From NCBI RefSeq assembly GCF_963082655.1, contig NC_081552.1, positions 196,807,281-196,871,280 of the forward strand: DNA of 64,000 bases, read 5' to 3'. Positions within the stretch are counted from its first letter, which is position 1. Each line of letters opens with the position of its first letter. This stretch comes from Stomoxys calcitrans (Eukaryota; Arthropoda; Insecta; Diptera; Muscidae). The notes under the pieces are model-generated. The model saw only the letters and a program-made list of their open reading frames with translations. It was not told the origin of the DNA and made no database searches. The translations under genes were made by a program, and so were the position numbers. This document shows positions 11,901 to 23,900 of the stretch, piece after piece.

Positions 11901-14900
11901 TTTGATTGATCCGCAATGCGATCCGTCCACTTCCTTGCTATAGCGATTACTTCGCTTCCTACCGTGGTTCGTTCGCTTCCTAACGCTATTCGTTCTCTTC
12001 CTAACGAGATTTGTTCCAAACCTTATGCGATTTGTTCTCATCCTTACGAGAGTTGTCCCATTCCATAGGCGATTCGTTCGCTCCCTAACGCATTGTCTTG
12101 TCATAGTCCGCAGTAAGAAAGCCTTAAGGCCCCTTGGGATCTCGCGATCTCTCCTCTTCTTTACGCGATTCGTTCGCTTTCTAACGCGATTTGTCCCTTT
12201 CTTAACGCCATTAGCTTACAGTGATTTGTTCACCTTATAAGGTGATGTGATCGATTGCGAACGTGATTTGTTCGCTACTCAACGCAATCCTTTAGCTTTC
12301 TCTCGCGATTTGTTCGCTTACTAACTCGATTCGTTCTTTCCTAATGCGATTTGTTTGCTCCCCCTTTAACTATGCTATCTTAGCAGGCTCGTAAAGAAAG
12401 CCGACGTACGTCTTGTACGCCCCAAGTCAAGTCTGAACCCCCGAATTGTCTCACTGCCGCCAGACATTCGAAAATCGTTAGCAGTCTAACCGATCCAAAT
12501 TACCAAGGCGCCTCACTGACTGCCACCAACCAACAGCTTACGCTTTAATCACATGGCAGCCGGTTGTACGTACTGGAATGACCCGATGGAGTCCTTCATG
12601 GGCAAGGGCTGCCGCCTCAGTTTACAACACACTGCTACAACAACAACAACCCAATCCCATGACAGCCGGTTGTACGCTCCGGATTAACCCGATGGAACCC
12701 TCATCGGCAAGGGCTGGCGCCTCAGCGTACGTGTTCGTCTTTTTTCGTCATGGGAGAGGAACCTCCCGGAGTGTTGTCTCCGCACGCTTCTGGTTCGGGC
12801 CGGGATTGAAAGAACCTCGAACCCTGGTTCTGCTCGGTTTGCAAGAACCGCCTCCTTCATTGGTCGGTGTCGGTGAGGTGTAACCGGTACATGGAGTGGG
12901 TACCTTTCCAATCTTCCTCTGTCCTCACTTCACTACGGGAGTATAGTCATACTGGATATGTCGCGAGGTGCTGTGCGAACAAAGCCAGCAGTGGGTCACA
13001 AGCGTCGTCGTCGTCGCCTTCTGCGTCCTCGTCGTCGGACTATGTGACTTCTCCCGTACAGCAATATACGCAACGGCAGCATTCCAGCCCAAATATTGCC
13101 AGGTCAGTGCCGGGAAATGCTTCTTTTTACAACTAAATGAGTCGGAAAGAAATATTGGTCGCAGCGATCCAGGAGACCAACACCTGCAGCTTGCACAGTT
13201 GTCACGAATACAATGTGCTACGTAAGGATCGCTCAAGGAATGGAGGTGGGGGATTGACCTTCGCGATACACCATTCCGTGTAATATAGAGCCATCTCGTC
13301 TGCGCCTGGCGCTAGTGACCCCCTAGATGGAGTGCATGGAGATAGCAGTCAGGTCCAGTACTGCCGAGATAGAGCTATACAACGTGTAGGATTGATAGCT
13401 GTGTCCCAATTAATAGCCAAGCTTACAACCCCGACATAAGTGGCCATAATCGTCTGGTTCTAGGAGACTCCTCAACCTGTCTTTGAACACTCTTATAGTT
13501 CCCGATGTCTTGGAAATGGGCAGAGTGATCCCCCTACTGAAGCCTGGAAAGGACCCGAGTTTGGGGGAGTCGTACAGACCGATCTCCCTTCTCTTACCAG
13601 TAGCAAAGACGCTTGAGGCATTACTCACCCTGAGCCTCGTAGGAAAAGGGTTTCGAAGACTGCATAGCAAAACAATTTATTTAGATGCCATCACCGCAAA
13701 CGTTTGCCGTATCTTTAATCAGTCCAGGCCATGTGATGGGACAGTCCTCGTGGCACTGGTCCTATCGAAACTATTTGAGGACATCGCCAACACGTCCCTC
13801 CAGAAAGGCCTGAAACGCTGGGTGTCGAATTATCTGTGTGGTCGCCAGTCTTTTGTGGAATTTGGGGATAAGAAGTCAAAGCACCGTAGAGTGAAACAGG
13901 GAGTTCCCCAAGGCGGGGTGATATCTCCGGCACTGTTTAACCTCTACCTATCCTCAATTCCACCCCCTCCAGACGGCATAGAGATCGTATCATATGCGGA
14001 CGATTGTACGATCATGGCATCAGGCCTCCCACCCATAGTTGACATCTGCGATAGGTTGAACGTCTAAATCAACGAACTTGCCTCATATTTAGTTGCGAGA
14101 AATCTGAAGATATCTGCCACCAAATCTTCAGCCACACTGTTCACTACAAATACGCGTGAAGTGAATACTGAGCTGACTGTGATGGTCGATGGAGAAATGA
14201 TTCCGACCATCAAGTGTCCCAAAATACTTGGCATCACATTTGACAGCTCTTACACATTCTCCCCACATGCCACAGCAATTTGCGGTCAAGTTAAAAGTAG
14301 AAACAAGGTCCTCAAGTCACTTGATGGCAGCACTTGGGATGCAGACAAAGAAACCTTGTTGACCACGTGCAAAACAATTGGCCGGTCTGTGGTAACTTTT
14401 ACAGCGCCAGTGTGGACTCGTCAGCTTTGTGAAATAATATTCAGATCTGCCAGAATGCCGCCCTCCGAACTGCGACAGGCTGTCTTCTTAGTTCTCATGT
14501 GGACCACCTCCATCGGGAGACAAAGATCCTACCAGTGCTAAGACATAACTGCATGCTGTCTAAGCAATACCTTTTGGGTTCTTATCGCAGGCTGTAGATC
14601 TATATGATCTGGAGCGTGAGGTTCAGCTCTACAAAAGGCAGGTCTAGACAACATTCATGCAGACACGGTAGCAGATGCGGTATATGGCTACCGGTTGAAT
14701 GTAGGCCTAGGAGAACGACCGCCTCCTATTGCACCTGAAGAAATTGACCTCCCCCAGCAAACCAGAGTAGTTCTGGATCAATTACGTTCCGGCAGATGCA
14801 GCAACCTCAACTCCTACAGAGCAAGGATTGATGCCGACGTGCACGATGTCGAAAGATAGAACACAACAAACTGCTACAACAACAATAATCCCATGGCAGC

Positions 14901-17900
14901 CGGTTGTACGTACCGGATTAACCCGATGGAGTTCTTCATCGGCAAGGGCTGCCGCCTCAGTGTATAACACACTGCTACAACAAAAACAACAACAACAACA
15001 ACTGGAACTCAAAGTTTATGGTCCCGACACGGAATAGCAGTGAGCACCACACAGGCTGGAACATAAAGGTCCGATCTGTGTGGTGTTCATTGCTGTCAGG
15101 AGAAGCTTAGCTGCGAGCTACCGGGTGCGTCGTCCACAGGTTGCGGATTGTGAAATGCTCCATACGGAGTAGCTGCAAAGGCAGTCGCTGACAATCAGTG
15201 GTATCGTGCGCAGAGTATTAATGAACGGCACCGGCTCTTGCACAAGTACTGTGTGCCTATGATGGAACGAGAATCGGCTCTTGCACAAGTACTGTGTGCC
15301 TATGATGCTCCATATGACCAATGGCCACCTAGTTCCCGCGACTATCGGTCCTTTGGACTGGATCGAGAATCGCCACCTCCACATGAAAATATGGCTACAG
15401 CAACAACAACCCGACTAATGGGCCATTCTGCAACGATTGAGAATGCTGGGCACAATTTTGGCATTGTTAGCATATCAAAATAAAATGATAACGTTGGCGA
15501 GGTCATGTTGTCAGATTGAAAGAAGAAGCACAAGCTAAAGGTGTCAAGTGATCCACGCGCTTTAAATTGTTGTTGTTGTTGTTGTAGCAGTGTGTTGTAC
15601 ACTGAGGCGGCAGCCCTTGCCGATGGAGAACTCCATCGGGTCAATCCGGTACGTACAACCGGCTGCCATGGGATTGCGCTTTAAATTGTATTCTTTTTTA
15701 GATTGATCTTTTAAGGGACTTTTCTCGCAATATATAGCCTGGCCGACCCTAATTATTTTGATTTAGCGCTATTGATACAAAAAACACTTACCGTGTATAT
15801 ATCATTCGAAGATCGTGTATCATCGTCAATTATCTGGCTGGTACTTTTATGATTCTGTGAACCCTTAGCATATAGCCACAACGAAATAGTAAATCCCTCT
15901 GGAGTCCACAAACGTGCATGTGTTATAGGCAGTATGCAAGGGGAACGTGTAAGCGGAGTACAAACTTTGCGTGATAGTTGAAAGAAACGTTTACGTTCAA
16001 TGGCTTCCGTAATCTCCTTCTCAGCTGCAGATATGCAAATGTCATCTGGCGGAAAAAATTAAATGAAAGTAAAAAAATAGTAAAATCTAACATATTTGTC
16101 TCAAATTGGTCAATGTCACTCACCATTATTGATGGGAAATTCTAGTTCCACACTGGCTTGGCATTTTTTCAACGTATTGGAGCATATATAATGCATATAC
16201 TTTAGCAGTATATCAACCGGAGGGTTTCTCGAAGATAATATACTGAAAAATACCGATAATACTTCTGGCGAATTCAAATCCACTATCAATTCCAAAATGC
16301 ATTGCTGCAGTTCGCGGAGACGGGCATCGTTGCACTTTAAAATCGGAGCAAATCCTTGGAGCAGAAACAATGGTCCACCCAAATATTCACGTATCACAAA
16401 AAGACGGTTCACCAACTGTGCTAAATTATCGCACCAACCACCAGGGGTTTCACAACATTTCTGACTCAGTTCGATTAGGATATCGATGACCAGCCGACAA
16501 ATACCTTCGTGCAGTATGTGTGTGCGATAGCGAGAAGAGGGTTGAAATGCATGCCACAATTCGCCAACATCTGAGAGGACTTCCGTTTCGGACAGGTCTT
16601 GAATTTCCCCATCTGCTTCGTAACCTTCGTCGGCGGTCAGATAAAAATCGTCTAGTTCATTCTCGCTAAGCTCCAACTCACTATCTGGACAACAAGCCAC
16701 AGAGGCCCTGGTTGAAAAGTAATCTGCATCACAGCTATCACCCGACAGAGGTCGTGTGTGTGACGGTGTAATGGGTGTAATGAGTGCGTTTTTACTAGGT
16801 AATCCAGTGGACAGCAGCGGGTAGTTATACGATAGGCCATGACTGCACATGCGGGCACTATTGCATGACTTTCTCCTAGCCCTCAAATCATAATGTTCTG
16901 TGTGTTGTTCATCTGTTGGCGATGTTAGGTTGCTGGTGCTTACCACCACCGCAGCCGGTTCATGGTTCATGTTCGAAAGTTCGGCTATTTTCAAAAGACA
17001 TTGCAACGTTTGTAGCACTGTATTTTCACGATTATGCTCTTCGGCATGTTGTTCCCAATTGCTGGTGGCATTTGCCAATATTACGGTTTTTAATTTGCGT
17101 AAATGCTTCTGCATCTTTTCCACTGAAGTTTCAACACACATGTAATGATAAAGAAATATAATTCCGTACAGTGTTAATGCAAGATAATAGTCATGAATGG
17201 GACATCTTGTGGGAATAAGATAAAGAAAGTAATATCTTATCATCTTATCTTGGATTTTCTCTTCTCACTCATATAAATTTTTATATACTGAACTTACATG
17301 AGAAAAAAAAATCACATCTTTTTTTTATCTGAAATCACATACAAACTATGTATTTAAATTATTTCCTAGTTGCGTTTACGATTCCTAGCCGAGAGAGGGT
17401 CGACTTGACAATGTCAAAAACTTAAAAACATCTTTGTGCTGAGAATTAGGCTAGCACACTGCGACGTACTGCTGGTGTTGTTGTTGCTTTTGCGTGCAAA
17501 CAACATACAACACACTGCTTGACGAAGGGTAATATAATCCCATAGACCATGGACAGACAGACAAACCGGCCATGCCAACACCTTCTGCTTACGCTTATTA
17601 ACTTATTATTAACTCTGGAACCTAAACAAACAACAATAATACACTTTAAGAGAGAGAGGAACGTATTGCATGTTCAGCTTGCGTTCTTCTAATGCAGCGC
17701 ATATGGACGCTTTGAGGTTACATCTACACTAGCTTACATAGAAAGAATTGTTGCTGCACATACATAAGTGTCAATATAGATCAAGGACTGTTAAGAAATA
17801 ACTTCTCAATGGCTAACTAGACCATATTCCGTACCATTAGGGGTACATAAAAAGAAATGAAATATTGTCATTAGACCCTATAAAGTATATATTCTAGATT

Positions 17901-20900
17901 GTCTGTATTCAGATGATCTCCCATTTTGGGGACATGAAACGACAGAAAAACAAGTAAAAAGGCATTAAGTTCTGCCGGGCCGAACTTTGGATACCCACCA
18001 CCTCGGGTATATATGAAATTGCCCTTTCGTCACAATCCGGTGAAATCCGGATAAAAAATAAAGCTTTTATTCGCTTCAGACCCTTTATCGAGATATTGGT
18101 ATGTATGGCAGCTATATCTAAATATAGTCCGATCCGAACACGTAGAGTAGTCTAGATCAAGCGGCATATCAAGCGGGTCTGAACAACATTCATGCAGACA
18201 CGGTAGCAGACGCGTTAATTGGCTACCGGGTGAATGTAGTCCTTGGAGAACGACCGCCACCCATTGCACCCGAAGAAACCGACCTCCCCCGGCAAACCAG
18301 AGTGGTTCTGGCTCAATTACGTTCCGGCAGATGCAGCCGCCTCAATTCCCACAAAGCTAGGATTGATGCCGACGTGCAAGATGTATGTCCCGATTTAACC
18401 AGGGACCGCACGATACACGTCACCTGTTTAACTGCCCGGCCAGACCCACTCGACTCAGACCCAGATCCCTGTGGACGCACCCCATCTTAGTCGCGGAGTT
18501 CCTTGGTCTTGACACTCAACAGAATCAAGCAGACGAAAGATAGTACACAATAAACTGCTACAACAACAACAACAACATATTCCGATCCGAATCATATTTG
18601 GGACGGATGTCGGGAGAACTAAGACTACCCACTGTTTTAAATTTCAGAGATATCGGGTAAAAAATAGAGCTTTTATGGGCTTCAGACCCTTTGTCGGCAG
18701 ATCGGTCTATATGGCAGCTATATTTATATATAGCCCGATCTGAACCACATTTGGGTCCTATGTTTGGAGGCGTAAAACTACTCAAAGTTTCAAATTTCAG
18801 CGAAATCGGTTCAAAATAAAGCTTTTATGGGCTTTAGACCCTTTATCTGGAGATCGGTCTATATGGCAGCTATACCCAAATATAGTCCGATTTGATCCAT
18901 ATTTAGGTCAGACGGAGTCAGGAGGCTTAAGATAACCCTCTGTTTCAAATTTCAGCGAAATCGGTTAAAAAATAAATCTTTTATGGGCTTCAGACCCTTT
19001 ATCGGCAGATTGGTATATATGGTAGCTATATATATATGAATATAGTCCGATATGGACCATATTTGGTACAGATGTTGGAAGCCTAAAACTACTCACTGTT
19101 TTAAATTTCAGCGAAATCGGATGAAAAATAAAGCATTTATGGGCATTAGATCCTTTATCGGAAAATCGGTCTATATGGCAGCTATATCCAAATATAGCTG
19201 TAGATTGATTACAACAGACGGACGGACAGACACACGGACATTGTTAAATCGTCTTAGAATTTTACGACGATCCGAAATATATATACTTTATAGGGTCGGG
19301 AATTGATATTTCGATGTGTTTTAAACAGAATGACTAAATGAATATACCCCCTATCCTACGGTGGTGGGTATAACAAAGCCAACGAACTGGACAACAATGT
19401 GGGGAACCAGGAGGTCTGCGATGAAATTCTCAACGGAGAGAGAATGGCTAAGTCAGCCAAGTCAGGCCTATATACAGAACTCCAGAACGGCAAGAGACTT
19501 AAGTTAGGTTAGGTAAGAATGGAAGTCCTTTACAGAGTGGAAGTCCTTTACAGACTCACTTAGACAATTTTAGGTCCATTGTGATACCACAGTAGCGACA
19601 GACCAAGGCTTCTGGCGGGGTGATCTAAACACGCTACCAACTCGGCTACCGGGGCGCCCTGACAAGAGACTTAGTCTTTAGAGAAAATCTAGAGAAGGAA
19701 AGAGCACCACTGGGTTTGGAAATCTGAGCTCCCATTTGCGTGGTGTTTGTTCATCACGAAAGGCTCAGCTAAGAGCTACCGGACGTGTCCACAGGTTGGA
19801 GATAGTGGAATGCATCTTATACGGAGTAGCTTTAATTGCTGTCGCGGACAATAAATTCTCAGTGAAAGGTCGGGCGCCACCGGCTCTTGCTAAGGCGAGT
19901 TATGAAAATGCAAATTTGGCCATGAGCATTTCATCAAGGAACAGGGGCAAACTTCTCATATAGCAATGCGTGCTTTCCGACTCAAGTTTTAAGCTTAATG
20001 GCAAGGGGCCTCCTTTTTCTGGCGGAGTCCGAACGGCGTGACGCAGTGCGAGACCCTGTTTGTTGAGAAGTTTGTACGGGCCGATATTGGTGCCTTTAGG
20101 TCAGGTCAGAGGGTGGCCACTAACCTAACCCATGCCCCTACGGACATACACCTAACCCAGTAATCGGCTTGTTGTGCACTCTAAATACTAAAAAAGTAAC
20201 CTCGAAAAAGAAAATCTAAGTTAGGAATTCGGTGCAACTTACAAAATCCTTAATTGCTTTCCATGCCAAGCCCATATGCTGGTTCATGTGTGGTATTGTG
20301 TCCCCGCCTAAGTGCCGGTATCTGTTAGACGCGAAAGCCGGGCAATGACGTAGGAAATGCTCCAACGTCTCATCAGTAAGTAAGTAAGTAAGCTCGTAGT
20401 CCTATGTGTCCCGTTATAATACCGAGAGCTATATTGACCTCTTTCTTGCTTCCTTTCAGTAATAGCCGCGTCTTCTCACGATCTGGATCCCCCCATAGGA
20501 TTTTCGCCGTCCTACCGACCGTTTCGCTATTCCACAGGGTGGTATGCGCATATGTCGCCCACGCCCTTCACTCGGACTGCGTCGACCATAAAGGCTTCGG
20601 GTTAACCAAGTTTATTGACGGCGCCTTTAAATAAGCAACGGCCATAACGTTCTCGTGGCGACATGTCTTATGGACCGGAACGTGGTTGTTCACTTTTAGA
20701 GCTTGACGAGGATCGCTATCTCCCCATTCAAATGTGTATATAACAACATAGGCACAAAATATGCTCGACCGTCTCCAACTCCTTCTCTTCATCGTACACC
20801 CTGCAGACATCTGGCTCTCGCTGCGTCACGCGCGATGTCAAAAAGCTGACGTTGCAGTGACCAGTCAGGACTCGCCACGGAAATAGAGTGGCCATTGGTT

Positions 20901-23900
20901 ATTTAAAGGCGCCAATAACTCGCCCTGTCATAACGAGCATTATAGGCGTTCAGTTTTATGCAAGAGCTGGAGCTGCCCGGCCTCTTGCTGAAATTCTCCG
21001 CTCGATACCTCTGATTGTCCGTGACTGCCGTTGCAGCTACTCTGTATGAAGCATTCCACTATCCGCAACCTGTCGGCGCTTCCGGTAGCTCACAGCTAAG
21101 TTTCTCTTGACAGCGATGAACACCTCACAGATCGGACTTTTATGTTCCAGCCTGTGTCGTGCTCACAGGTGTCCCGTATTCCTTGGGATGTGAGTAACTC
21201 AGTGTGCCTTCCAGATGAAAACCATACTAACCTTCCGCAATTCAGTCGAAGTCCAGGCAGCCACTTAAAACCATCCAAAGAAGTCGTATGGCATCCGGTC
21301 CGATGACGGTATGGGATACTTCCACGAATAGCGGCTCGGCCCCGACACGGTCCCATGGCAGCTGGTTGTATGTACCGGATTGACCCGATGAATTCCTTCA
21401 TCGGCAAGGCCTGCCTCCTCAGTGTACCACACACAGCTACTACAACAACAACGGGATAACTAAGAGCACCCCACAGTTTATTGTAATCGCGAGAAGCTTA
21501 GTTGCGAGCTTCTGGGCGCGTCCACAGGTTGCGGCTAGTGGAATGATCCACACTGTTCCCACGGCGATTGGTCCTTTGGACCGGAACGAGCTTGCTCACC
21601 TATAGGAGCTAGATAAGGATCGCCACCTCCACATATAGACATGTGGCTACAACAACAGTAGCTCGGCACTGTGTTGTTTCATAAGGACAGCGATACCATC
21701 CGGCTACATCCAAGCACTTGAGGAAGTGTGTAGCTCGAGTGTCTTAAATGTCTACAGAGGAATTGTGCATAGGACGTGTCAGGATAGAAAGCACGGCAGG
21801 TTTTTCAGGACCCTACGGACCCTCCAAAGCCTTCTAAACGGGCAAAGATGGGGAGAATAGACCCAAAATTTGTACATAAGTTTCGTATTCTAATCTCAAG
21901 TACCTTTCGTTTGAATCCCATACTGTGCCTACATCTCCGTTTGGAGGGTAGTTTTTGGGGTGGGGCGCCCCACTGGGACATGATGCCAAATTTGTACACA
22001 AGTTCATATTCTACTTCCAATTGCCTATCATTTGATACCCATATTGCCCCCATCGGTAATGTAATTTTTCGGCGGTTTTCGGGAGTGGGGCGGGCCCCAA
22101 CACTTGGTGTCAAATTGTTATAGCAAGTTCGTATTCTACGCTTAAATACCTTTCATTTGATACCCATATTGTCCCAATAGCTAAACTTGTTCGTTTTGCT
22201 GAGTTTTGGGGTAAGGCCCCCCCCAACGTTTTGTGACAACAAAATTTTATAGCAATTTTGTGTTTGTGGGTTACCGTACGGGGGTATACAAACTTTCATT
22301 TAAATCTATGCACCCATCTTCAAGATCTCGCGTATTTGAAAATTGTGGTTAGGGGGAGGGTATGCCTTGATATCTGATCTGATATCCACTTTCGGGGCAA
22401 AGAGTTTAACTACTCCAATCCACCACCAAATCCAAGAGAATGAAGTAGATCTAACATCCAAACTTTAATGGGCGGACCCTCCCCTTACCCACAATATAGG
22501 ACTCAAATGAAAGGTATTTGAGACCAGAGCACGAATCTGATATATGGGGTCCGCCTAACCCCCAAAAACACCCCCATACCGGACATATTTACCGACCAAA
22601 GCAATATAAGGCTCCAATGAAAGGTATTTGGGAGAAGAGCACCAATATAGTATCCACATTGGCGCGAAATATCTGAAAGGCCGTACCAGCACCCGCAAAC
22701 AGGACTTATTTCCTGACGTGACCGTAAAGGGCTCAAATAAAATAAGAGAGTGAAAGAAGGCGCAGCGGAGCGGGTCCTGTCCAACTAGTGCCTTATACAT
22801 AAAAATCAATTTGTGTGTTGTTTGTTTGTGTTCTTTATAGACTCAAAAAACGGCAGAACCAATTTCCAAGAAATTTTCACTGCTGGCGCATAATGATCCC
22901 GTGGTGAAAATAGGGTACAACATTTTTTGATATCTGAAGGGGGGTGGGGCGGACCCTCCCCCTTACCCTAATTTTCAGAAACGCCAGATCTCGGTGATGG
23001 GTGGTGCGATTTAGGCGAAATTTTGTGCGCTCTATTATTGTATCCTAAAAATAAAAATTTGGTATCCGAATTTCGGATGGGGTACCTAGGGGGGCCGGCC
23101 CACCCAAAAACCTACCTATATATATTTAGACCAACCACGATAAAATGGGACTCAAATGAAAGGTATTTAGGATAAGAAAACGTATCTGATATCCAATTGT
23201 CCGGACCAAGTGGTAGGGGGAACACGCTAACCCCCAAAACACCTTTAAATCGGACATATTCACCGACCACGGCAATATGGGACTCAAATGAAAGGTATTT
23301 TCGAGTAGAATACAAATCTATTATCCAAATGTGGGACCTAGTTTCTGGGGGTCCACCCGTTCCCCAAAACACCCCCCAAACAGGACTTATTTACTGATCA
23401 TGGCAATATGGGGCTTAGATAAAAGGTATTTGAATGCAGAATACGAATCTTATATCCAAATGTGGGACCAAGTTTTTAGGAGGCCGCCCCTCCCAAAAAC
23501 ACACCAAAAGATGACAAATTTATGACCATAGCAATATGGGGCTAAAATGAAAGGTCTTTGGGAGTAAAGCAGGAATCTGATATCAATATTCGAGAAAAAG
23601 TATCTATGGGGCCACCCCACCCCCATAACCTCCCCAAACCGGTCATATTTGCGACTATGGATATATGGGACTCAAATGAAAGGTATTTGGCAGTAGACCA
23701 CGAATCTGATATCAAAATTCGGGACCAACTAGGGGACGCCTAGGGGACGTCCCACCCCCATAACAACCCTCAAATGGGACGGATTTTCTCACCATGACAA
23801 TTGGGGTATTAAATTGAGTGGATTACGATATTGATAGTTTTTAGGTCTCATAACCCAAACCGGACATTTTTGCTGACTTTGCATGGTAGTTAGTAGCACC

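Noticed and set aside
16124..17243. LYST exon 8 starting with the ATG at 17243
   Set aside because: The part beyond 17122 ([14 protein letters not shown]) is not LYST-like, and an acceptor at 17123 joins exon 7 in phase.
23197..23743. Several 60-90-codon plus-strand frames
   Set aside because: All are translation of the degenerate 120-bp repeat; they repeat the same residues ([15 protein letters not shown]).
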